A stretch of DNA of 64,000 bases from Pyricularia pennisetigena (taxonomy: Eukaryota > Ascomycota > Sordariomycetes > Magnaporthales > Pyriculariaceae): the NCBI RefSeq assembly GCF_004337985.1, contig NW_021940918.1, positions 3,627,285-3,691,284 on the forward strand. Direction: 5' to 3'. Below, piece by piece: positions 55,036 through 64,000 of this stretch (positions are counted from its first letter, which is position 1; every line of letters begins with the position of its first letter). The translations under genes were made by a program, and so were the position numbers. The notes under the pieces are model-generated. The model made no database searches. It was given only the letters and a program-made list of their open reading frames with translations, and was not told where the DNA came from.

Positions 55036-55056
55036 TTTTTTTTTTTTTTTTTTTTT
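55036..55056. repeat. Poly(T) run, 21 bases
   Basis: Twenty-one consecutive T in intergenic DNA. Confidence 0.9.
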
Positions 55057-57374
55057 GGTTGCTGAGATCTAGAACGAACCAACAATACATCATACAACTG
55101 GGTTTCTTTTGTCCTGCTTATCTTGAATTCCCTAGGATCGTCAAGCGATCCATCGTCCTGACTTGAAGCATCTCGGATCTTCAACCTCTCTCCAGAGTCT
55201 CACTCAGCCTGTATTCTCTCGCCTCTTTATCTCTCCCCCGACTGTCTGAAAGATTTTACTGGTCCACTCTTATCTGCATACTAAACAACAAGACCATCCA
55301 CATCCAACAGCTTTGATGTAAACTGAGGCAAAACCGAGGACATGCCACGTCCTTCCTCTTCTATTATTGCCAATCAAGTAGCCTAACTATTTTCAAGCTC
55401 GTAGTTACTATGATTGATTTCAACCGTACAGCAAAGTGAAGACATCACTGGGTATCCAGGCCAAAGCAATAGCCGCGGCTGTAAATGGATCAAAAGGTTG
55501 CATGATGATAATTTAGCCGGAGGGGGGGATGTCATACCGCGGTAAATACTGCTGGAACATCCTAACATCCTAACAGGCAGTTTTCTTCGGGATATAAGGA
55601 TATGAACAAAGCTGTGATTATGCAAGTACTAAGAGGAGCTCCGGTTAGATTTTACGCTATTTAGGCAACCAAAAGAACAAAAGAAATTTTGCAAAAGAAT
55701 TGGGCATATAATATCGGACACCGGGCAGCTATGTACTCCCCAGTTCCATGCTACGTATTGGTTCGAGCTTACTGCTACTACAAATATATGTTAGTTTTGA
55801 AGCCATAACTTGTACTCGAGTGGCATTCGATAGATGTGTTTGTCGCTAACCAACTGCCGACCGCAGTATGCCTGGTCAGCAGCACATAAAATACTCCGTA
55901 TGCACGCATTGATCGCTTACTCATGACTGATCTGCCTCGCCTAGCAAGTGACAAGGAGATGTTTACGAGCAATATCTGAATACGATCGAGATATTCCTTG
56001 GCAGCTGTTAGCTATCCATGTTACGGTCGTATCATGTCAAATGCAACAGTTGATGGTGCAGAGTCTATCATATGTTGATGGAACGTGCAGTATCACTGTA
56101 GATGCGTTCACTTCCTTGGTAAGATCTAGCACTGCTTTGAAATGCACTCATCCAATCCATTATGTGACCTCCACATGCTCTTCCCCGCCCTCTCTTTTTG
56201 ACGCCTCGCTTGTGATACGATGACTGGCTGTTTGTTGAACTTGGAAATGCATGGTAAGGTGAAATTGGTTGGCTAGGCGGTAGCAATCCTGTAGGAGCTG
56301 CCAGTTCCTTGCGATGAGAAACAAGGAGTTTGGCGGATCTCCGGCCGACTTTGCCAAACTGACATGGTTTTCAAGGTAGCCTAGGGGAGCTGATTGGGGA
56401 TCCATCTTCGCCTTTGCGACGGTATGGGATCATATGCGCTCATCACCAAATCTCATGGTAGCTGACTGTCCGGGGTTGTTTCTCGTATTTTTGTTTTATC
56501 TTCCTCTATCTTTCTTGCTCTATCACGTTACGGCTGGCAGCCTGTTTTCACGACTGGCGGCTTTATCCAAATTTATATTTGAAAGCCCTGGCGCCTAATC
56601 ATTTAGAATGATAACTCCAAAATAGATAGACCTCCTGTTGATGGTATCAACGATGGTTTATTTGTTATGGCGTTGTGGTGGTTCTTTTTTATAGTTGGCT
56701 GTGTTTTGGGCCACTTGGGTTCAATATTCAAAGCATACATACTAGTAGTGGCTGGCGACAAAGGTTATGCCCAGAACGGGGCATATCTTTCAACATACAC
56801 CATGTATCAAAATAATTCAACTCTGCCTCCAAATCTATTCTAGGGCTGGACTCAGTAGACACGCAAGGCCATGTAGCAAACCGTGTTTGCAGTATGAGCC
56901 ATGGCGGGGTCTCCAGTCGTACATTAAAGCATGCCATCATCGGCTACAACTATTCCTTCGCCCACAATGACATCAGTTCAAGTTTGAATACTAGGCTTGG
57001 AAATGTGAGTTAATGACTCGGCAGGTGCAGGCGCGTTGGAAGCATCTTGGTATTCTTAATAGTACATGGATATATGTGGGGTATCTTTGGGAACAAGGCA
57101 ACATTTGATCGTAAGTAAAAAATATCGGTATACGCCGGACGGGAAAAATGGCGGCGTGGAGATGGCCCGCCCGGTCGGCCCCCACATGCGGCTATCCGAG
57201 GAAAACGTAACCTGGTGAATGTTTGTTTGCAGCTTGCCTCTGACGCGCAAAGATTTGTCAGACCGACGTACAATCCAGGACATTCAAAACTCATCCGCCT
57301 GACTACTTGTCTATAATCTCCAACCTGAACCGCCAAGGCCCGGAGGAGAGGGGGAAAAAAAAAAAATTTCATCC

Positions 57375-57400
57375 AAAAAAAAAAAAAAAAAAAAAAAAAC
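57375..57400. repeat. Poly(A) run, 26 bases, in the leader of the Rsa3-like gene
   Basis: Twenty-six A, with a shorter A block at 57355-57366, ending 20 bases before the ATG at 57420. Confidence 0.9.
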
Positions 57401-57419
57401 TCAAACCATTTGCAAAAAA

Positions 57420-57665
57420 ATGAGCACCGACAACTCAAAACAGACCAAACCAGCCGTCGTGCAAAAGACGGCCTCTCCCGAGTTCGAGGCCTTTTACCTG
57501 CAGCAGGCCACCAAGGAATTCGCCGAGGACCTGGACAAGATTAGAGCCGCCGACGACTTCAAGAACGACGCCGTGCCCATGCTGGTGCATGCGCTGAAGC
57601 AGGGCGCCACCATGTTCGCTCCAGCCGAGCAGGCCCGCATCGTCGAGGGGACGAGCGGTCGATGA
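57420..57665 (+). CDS. Small Rsa3-like protein (ribosome assembly)
   Basis: A complete 81-residue frame in one exon. The first 20 residues are polar (MSTDNSKQTKPAVVQK). The remainder is a compact helical block with FEAFYLQQATKEFAEDLD, KIRAADDFKNDAVPMLVHAL and KQGATMFAPAEQARIVEG. This pattern, with its acidic first helix, aspartate-rich turn and LVHALKQG, matches what I recall of the Rsa3 ribosome-assembly domain in larger fungal proteins. Rsa3 takes part in 60S subunit maturation in the nucleolus. Here the domain stands nearly alone, so the protein may be a short Rsa3 form or a paralogue. The ATG follows a very A-rich leader, which often favours efficient initiation in fungi. Coding status is likely; function rests on pattern memory only. 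Confidence 0.65.
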   Translation: MSTDNSKQTKPAVVQKTASPEFEAFYLQQATKEFAEDLDKIRAADDFKNDAVPMLVHALKQGATMFAPAEQARIVEGTSGR

Positions 57666-58742
57666 GAGGGGCTTTGGCTGTATTTGCAGCGTATTTCAAC
57701 CCTTTTGTTTTTTTTTCCGTTCTGGGGGATGAGAAGGCGCTGAGAATTTTTTTACTTTATATTTGAGCGCTATAGGTGGGTTTGCGCCGCTGGCTTATCA
57801 CGATAACAAGAAGGGCTGGTGCCAAATAGACAGGGAAGAGAGGAACAAAGGAAGGACAATTTGTGAAAAAAAATTAGCCTTTTTCTCGGGTACTAGCGTG
57901 TAGCACAAGGTGTGCAGCACGAGGCTCGGTGAAGAACACTCCGCTTCAAGTTCTGTTCCCTGGGCTCTCCCCCATCAAAGCTTATTTTGACCGTGACTGG
58001 GGACCAGGCTTTGTCCATCGCATAGTCAGCAACGCAGATTCTAATCACTAGCACCAGTCAGAGTAATGATATGTCAAGGAGCCTTATATAGTCGGTTGTC
58101 ATCTTGACGTTGCATAATTCTTTCTGCGAAAGTCACAGCCTTTTTTTGTTATTCCCAGGCTCTATGTACTAAGCACAACGGATATCCCTCAACAAAAGAG
58201 ACAAATATGAAAGCACTGACGGTACAGAGCATGAAGCAAGCTGAGTCCCACATAATATATCCCAGCTCATGTGTTACAAACACCGGCCCCAAACCCATGC
58301 AAAACAAGAAGACTGATTAGTAAAAGCATTGCGCCTTCCCGACCATCGCGATCCAGTAGTTATTAGCCATTTTTCGGAGAATTATTAATGGAACTGATAG
58401 GGTCGAGATTTGCGCTTCGGTGGCTGTGGAGATGATAAACGAGAAGCAAAGAAGCTAGAAGCAAAAAAGGCGAAAAATTGCGGAAAGTGGTATAAGAGAA
58501 CCGGGGTATGTACGGCAAATAAAGGATAAGACCGGACCATATGCGGTCCCTGCTGTTCAAGTGTGTCGCTGGAAAAAAACAATAGCTTCAAATGACGGTC
58601 ATCGGCCTCCTGCGCGGCTCCTGGATGACCTCGTGGGTATAAAAGATTGGCGGGATGTGTGTCGCTATTTTGATGTGATTTTGTTGTGAAGTGTCGGTGT
58701 CTTTTGAGGATTTTGGGGCGAAGGCGGGCGACCTGCGTGTGT
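57666..58742. other. Convergent intergenic region
   Basis: About 1.1 kb between the stops of the Rsa3-like and metalloprotease genes. A reverse-strand open frame at 58385-58864 overlaps the last exon of the metalloprotease in a different frame and is a shadow. No gene is seen. Confidence 0.55.
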
Positions 58743-61395
58743 TCAACCACGTCGGTAAACGATTTGGAAAGCATCCACCCATGAGCCGCATGATCCAGCG
58801 ACACCACAGATGCGGAAACCTCTGGGAGGTACGAGGTGCGTCCTGCAAGCGCTTGGTTAGTCACGTTGCGATTTTCATTTGTCCAGGGTGATAATCGAGG
58901 CGCAACTTACGTAGTAAGGGTACCGTTGCCTGCGGTGCCAAACCATGCCGATCGCCTGTTTTGATCGGTCAAGATCTGGATTGCGTCGACCCAGCTTCCA
59001 GACTTCACTTTAAAGCCGGCAAGCTGCTCGCCACGGGGAATATCTAATGACAAAACAGTTAGTCTTGTCGAGTACCAGGACTTCAGATTCGTATGACTTA
59101 CTCAGGTCAAAAGCGTCACCCCCTGGCTTCCCGCCCTTGTTGCCAAACAACTGTCGCGAATCATCGTCATAGACAAACTCTATGCCGTTCAGATAGCTGC
59201 CAGAGTAGATGATTATGCGCTTCATGACCCTGTTCTTATTATCGTCGCCCTGACGTGCCGGGGTGCAGACCACCTCATGCTGTTCCGAATCTTCCAGGCT
59301 GGATGCACCAACGCGTGGGCTTCTCCAAAATGTCCTTCCGTCGAGCTTGAAGTTGGAATCGACCGCTGCTAGTCGCTTAAAATCTCCAGTTTCGAACCTT
59401 CCTCCGCCGAACGAGCGTGCGACCATACGGAACGGAGCCAGCCGCTTGTTGGTTGGGAGCTTGTAACGCAAATCCTTCTCCCGCAGCGTGGTAGAGCGCG
59501 TGTCCTTGTCAAAGGTGATAGTTTCGCAGCATTCCTCCTCGCCATCTGCATAAAGCTCGATGTGAGATAGTCCGGCTTGCGAAGTTATCATGACTGAGTC
59601 CGGATCGGTTGGCCAGGCCACGACTCCCATATCCGTTGTCATGTTATCCATTGATGTCAAGAAGCAAGGGTGTGTGCGAAGAGTCAAATAATCCAACCAA
59701 GTCCATTGACACTCCTCCTTGTCATTGACCGGTCCGCCCTTCTCCTTGGTTCTGGTGCAGAAAGCCTCGCGGGCGACAAAGCTGCGATGTAAACGCACAT
59801 AGTCGCGAGACATGACTCCCGAAGGTCGATGGGGCAGACCAAACAGATGGCCGACTTCATGGAGATGTGAGCCAATTCCAATGTTGCAAGCTTCCCAGCT
59901 GCTGCCGGCTTCCCGACAGTCGTTGGCTACAAGTTTCGAGTCCGTGGGGTTGCAGTCGGTGAAGCAGGCGTCCACTTCCTCGATGCACGTCGGATAGCTC
60001 CACAGACAATGCGATCCAAACAAACCCAAGTTTACCTCACCATTGCCGCCACCCAAAGCAGCATGGCCTGTGATGAGTTGGTTAGAAGGGTCCCAGTGGG
60101 AGTCTAGGATCAGAGCGGCCACATAGTGCTTTTGTCCTGGTTGCGGTTTGAAGTAGTCCTTGAGAGCGCCCATTGCAATGTCGAACAGACCACCTGGGTT
60201 CTTCGCATCCTGGTTTTGCTGGGCGAGGTCGGCGTCACGAATCTCATCGACCGTCTTGTCCATCTCGACAATGTGAACTCTAGCCTCCGATCGCATGGTC
60301 CCATTCTCTTGGTCGCGACTGCTGAACGAACCGTGTGTCCATTCCTCCTCGAATCTGAACGACCTGTAGTCTACTACCGCCGCAGGGCGGTGGGGGTCCG
60401 CATGCGTCTTCTCCGCCTTGGCATGCAATGCCATTTGCTCGGCAGTGAAAGCTTGCCACAGATAAGCGGCCATTCGGAACTTACGAACGGCAGCATCCAG
60501 CCCATTCCCTTCACGCTCAACCCTGTTAGGCACGGAATCGAATGTCCTTGGAGAGTCCTTGGCCACCAAGATAGCCAGTTGCAACGGGGGGCAGTTCGTA
60601 GTCGGTACATAGTTGACGGTAATCCATGAAGAATTCAGCTCCCCACGAGTGTGCTTAGAGCTCGTGTAATCGAGCCGAAGTCTGTTGGTACCTGGGAAAA
60701 GGGGTACTAAGGCCTTAAAGTGAGATGAGCATACTGGAAACTCGAGAGAGGGCATTTGGTTGTTTTGATAATGCACTGTCACGGTGCCATCGACCAGCTT
60801 GCTAGGCTCGCCGACCTCGCCCCTCAGAGTTAGTAGCTTTTGGTGAACCTGTTTCTCGCAGTTAGCACCTTGTATCTATCGAGACTATCCCAGTTGCATA
60901 CGTATTTGCCGATGCCATGAGTCCAGATCTCTCAGGGATAGAAGGGTTACTAACGAAGGTCCTGTCCTCGATATTCAAGATCCTGGGTGCGTATTTGCCA
61001 CGCGATGGCCTTTTCGGCGGCGGCGATGTACCAGGCGGGGTCGATACTGACCCGGATCCGGTCCCGTACATGCTGTATCGGTTCGAACCCGATGCGAAGG
61101 CGCTGTCGCGCTGGCCGGGCATCGGCGGCCGGGTGGCAATGTTATAAGGTCCGTCATCGTCTCGAACAGTCGGTAAGCTGAGGTTAAGAGCTGGGTCCGA
61201 CTGCGCGGATATGGACGGAGGAGTTATGGAGCCGCTGGTGGGCGCAGTGCCATTACTAGCAGCATCGGCATCACTCGAAGACTCGCCCGCTGAAGCTGTG
61301 TCATGTTCCGGGACCGGGGAGGGCGGTGGCGCCGTCTTGAAGCTGTGCCTCGAAGCTCTCCGGATGCTCTTGAGAGCGCTGAACAGTGGCGCCAT
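58743..61395 (-). CDS. Zinc metalloprotease with C-terminal jacalin-like domain (YIL108W family)
   Basis: Four exons (61395-60955, 60848-59102, 59043-58911, 58842-58743) give 806 residues. Exon 1 encodes MAPLFSALKSIRRASRHSF and a Ser/Pro-rich leader. Exon 2 begins VHQKLLTLRGEVGEPS and contains the protease domain with SHLHEVGHLFGLPHRPSGVM (about residues 455-475): an HExxHxxGxxH zinc site with a downstream Met. There are several Cys around it. The C-terminal part has beta repeats of jacalin type: IIIYSGSYLNGIEFVYDD and GKPGGDAFDLN in exon 2, GFKVKSGSWVDAIQILT in exon 3, and FRICGVAGSCGSWVDAFQIV in exon 4. Resemblance to the uncharacterised yeast YIL108W group comes from memory. No signal peptide is seen, so it is probably intracellular. 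Donor GTTAGT in intron 1 is uncommon, but phase and the GCTAAC branch site support it. Confidence 0.85.
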
Positions 61396-64000
61396 TGTTC
61401 TCGTGGTGCCCTCCCGTAGCAGACGTCGATTGCGCGACTCCTGCAAGCTTCCTTTGGTTACCTCCTGCTCTCTTCTCGCCAATTAACTGGAACTGGCCCT
61501 GATAAAATCGACTGAGGACTAGAAAGAAAATGATTATGGACGGGGCGAAGTTGAGTCGAAGCTGTCTGGCCAAAAATAAAACAGAAAAGACAGGGTGCAG
61601 TGTGGAGACAAAACACCCGAAACAATCAGCTATGACGGTGTCAACACAATGCCTTGATTCAGAACCAATGTGCCAGCAGCAAGCAACGAATCAACCACGG
61701 TAGCAAGCAATGGGACGAAAGAAACGAGAAGAACCTGCGTAAGGCAGCAAACGAGAGTGATTGGAAGGATTGATGGGACGGAAGTGAGGGAAAAGATTAT
61801 TCCAGCCCTAGGTGGAGAGGAGTTTTTTTGACTATGAGCTGGCAGAACCACTATCTGCACGAGCGACAGGCTGCGAAAAAAATAAAAAAAAAATCAGACC
61901 AAACCAAGATCAGACCAAAGCTTGCATTGACGAGAGTGGATGTAAGCAAGGTAAATTCGGAATAGAGAGGGAAAAAAAAGGATATCCACGTACCTTTGTG
62001 ATCATGGCGTCGGACGAGATACCAGATATCGATCAGTTGTTAACTAGCACACCCACACAAAACCCCCACTGGCGCTTTTCACAGTAGTCGACTGATGCAC
62101 GACTGCACACCACCGGGAAACCAACCACACTTCGCAAGCTATCCGCAATAACCGACTGGGCAACGTGCTCCGTAGCGCCGTGTTGCAACCTTGCAAACTG
62201 ATAAGCCGAGACAACAGGTGAGGGGGTAGGAAGAATGACAAGGAGCTTGTCTTGCTTCTGTTGGAGCTCTCCCCTGGCTGGGGCGGGACAGCTGCAGGCA
62301 AGGCGCGCTATTCCAACCCAAAAAGGGCGCCAAAGCACCCACCCTGGCAGGATAGACAGGGGCCGGGCCCAAGACTAACCGGTAATCAAGCAATACCACC
62401 GACTGCGAGCGAGGACTCTTGGCGGCACCTTTGGGTGGAGGTTTTTAATGTTAGAATGAGCTTTCGATGACGTAGTTCGTTTCAAATGCTTGCGACACGA
62501 TGAAATTGCGCTCACAAACAAGCATCCACCCAAGTGGCAGAGGCGGAAAAGGATTAAAGAGCCAAGAACACAGAGACAAAATCACGTACATTCAATCGAT
62601 AATTTGGTAAAGTCCTTGTGGCCGTTTGTTCCGAAAGCAAAGTCGCCTTGCTCCTCCTGCAAAGAGACCATCGCAGTCCGAGAGGAGGGATGGACGGAAG
62701 ACTTGCGTGGCAGGATCAGCCGTGAAATACGAAGCAAGAACTCGCTCATTCATCCATCTACAAAGAGAAAGTGGGGATGATTTTCAGCTAGCAGGTTGCA
62801 TCGTTTGGATAAGGTGGAGACTTAACGAACTTTGCCTTGTGGAGACGCTCGCTCTCAATTTTCTACTCCATAGGGCAGTTCTAGTAGATAAGAGAATGAA
62901 ATACTTTTTGGTCTACTTTTGCTTTCTCGTTTTCGGAGTTTTAACAAAAACAATGGCGAACACTTAAACCACCCGAAAACGCCCCCTTCTAGGCCCTAGA
63001 ACTGGTTCTCATCCATCGGTATGATTTGGGTTGACTTTTGTTGGTTATCGTCGTTCATGAGGCGATGACCCGATATCCGATGGATAACCTCCGGCGAGGA
63101 ACAATATCCCTGCTAGCTCCAATTCCCATTCCATACAATAGTACGTACTAGCTAGGTCTACTGTAAGAGGGTCTTTTCAATGTTCATTGGCAGTGTAAAA
63201 ACACGCCGTATAAAGTTGCGCCAACTCTACGGCTTTTTATTCCCTTTGCCACAAAGCGCGTGTTCGTCTTTGACTGGCGGGTCTAATGCATGTTTCTTTT
63301 GCCCTCACACTGTCTTGATTAATATTAATAACTGCGAGACGGAGTAATGTCATGTAACCAACCCTCAGTGTTATGTACGGAGTGTAGGTGGTGTCAATTA
63401 CAGTTTTTGGCTTCTGTACGACAACACGACAACCACCTATCGTGGCCTATTTAGCTGCCATCCAGTGGCAAGCTCAGCGCTTGTGAGGGGGAACCCCTCC
63501 ACATCACGGATGACATCGGGCATCAAATACGAAGCCTGTGCCAACAAATTTTGTGGCAGGTCCTACGGTGATGGTCAATCAATTAGGTTTTGACTAGCTA
63601 TCCTTTCGACATTATCGGCGTGGGATAGCCACAGATAGCTGTCTGCCTATCCGTCGTCAGTGGCTTGATGTCTGTTCTCGCAAAAGTCAGAGGTTGACAA
63701 TGCAGGGTATTTATTCACACAGACATGGCTGGCCAGGAGGCTAGACCAGCGGTTGCGAGGAGCGTGCCCTGCTTGCGTGGCATGTGTTCCCTGCCGCCAC
63801 AACGCATATGGGCATACACCGCATCCGGTACTCCGATTGATACCCCACTGCTATTGAGTTGCATCCGACGAGGCAGACAAGTTTCTGTTTCGTGATGGCG
63901 GCTTTGAGTATGAAAGTGCTCCGCAGATCCGTCTTGGGCACTGGCAAACGATGCGGTATCATATTTATTTCGATTGCACAAAGTCGACATGCTCTGTGTA
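61396..64000. other. Right-end region without a supported gene
   Basis: About 2.6 kb. The first part is the promoter and leader of the metalloprotease gene. A 27-codon + strand frame (ATG at 62004) and frames near 62490-62780 and 63715-63990 are open by chance or incomplete. None has recognisable motifs or splice structure. Confidence 0.45.

Larger units (their letters stand above)
53329..57419. other. 4.1-kb intergenic region
   Basis: No supportable gene. It begins with a GT-rich stretch (about 53480-53520) and an ATG-repeat microsatellite upstream of the Q/N-rich gene. Further along are a GCTGT pentanucleotide repeat, a T21 run and the A-rich leader of the Rsa3-like gene. The many short frames lack protein character. 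Confidence 0.55.

Noticed and set aside
58385..58864. 160-codon reverse-strand frame
   Set aside because: It overlaps the last metalloprotease exon in a different frame; the jacalin-like frame ends at 58743 and is the one supported by splice phase.
62004..62087. 27-codon + strand frame MASDEIPDIDQLLTS
   Set aside because: It looks mildly protein-like, but no downstream exon could be joined and no motif is present.

Overview
The window is nuclear DNA from a filamentous ascomycete. Genes carry short GT-AG introns (mostly 50-110 bp) with CTAAC/CTGAC-like branch sites. The gene set is typical of Pezizomycotina: a white collar-1 photoreceptor, the peroxisome-inheritance protein Inp1, a Sel1-repeat chitin synthase regulator, a Ytp1-like membrane protein and an RSC bromodomain/BAH subunit. 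Sordariomycetes, and perhaps Magnaporthales, is my best guess. That rests on the feel of the proteins and on the long, homopolymer-rich intergenic DNA, not on a database search. All exon boundaries were worked out by eye from splice signals, reading phase and family resemblance.

Layout. 1-351: last exon of an unidentified + strand gene. 1203-3225 (-): Ubp8, the SAGA deubiquitinase (6 exons). 4393-5271 (+): metallo-beta-lactamase-fold hydrolase. 8054-10165 (+): Ytp1-like multi-pass membrane protein (4 exons). 10905-14591 (-): Skt5/Chs4-type chitin synthase regulator (3 exons) whose 12-base last exon completes a CAAX box. 17996-19708 (-): NYN-domain protein. 20861-24414 (-): Rsc1/2-like double bromodomain plus BAH protein (5 exons). 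25619-26793 (+): Otu1/Yod1 deubiquitinase (3 exons). 26953-28870 (-): formamidase (7 exons). 29468-31030 (-): UsgS-like membrane protein (5 exons). 32506-34665 (+): Inp1 (2 exons). 35396-37162 (-): Sds23 CBS-domain protein (3 exons). 38575-42244 (+): Kap121/Pse1 importin (6 exons). 44434-47832 (+): WC-1 (2 exons). 51712-53328 (-): Q/N-rich protein of unknown function. 57420-57665 (+): small Rsa3-like protein. 58743-61395 (-): zinc metalloprotease with a C-terminal jacalin-like domain (4 exons). The right end, 61396-64000, shows no convincing gene.

These are mostly housekeeping and regulatory genes rather than a pathway cluster. Several neighbours are divergent and could share upstream regions: Ubp8/lactamase, RSC/Otu1, UsgS-like/Inp1 and Sds23/Kap121. 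Intergenic DNA is long (up to about 4 kb) and holds many A or T runs of 16-47 bases, dinucleotide repeats, and a 17-base sequence present three times. I saw no rRNA, convincing tRNA, CRISPR, intact transposon or new multi-gene system.

The most interesting signals are splicing choices that would change protein fate. Retaining the last intron of the chitin synthase regulator would remove its CAAX box. The WC-1 intron next to the GATA finger is stop-free and a multiple of three. The repeated 17-base intergenic element also deserves a look.
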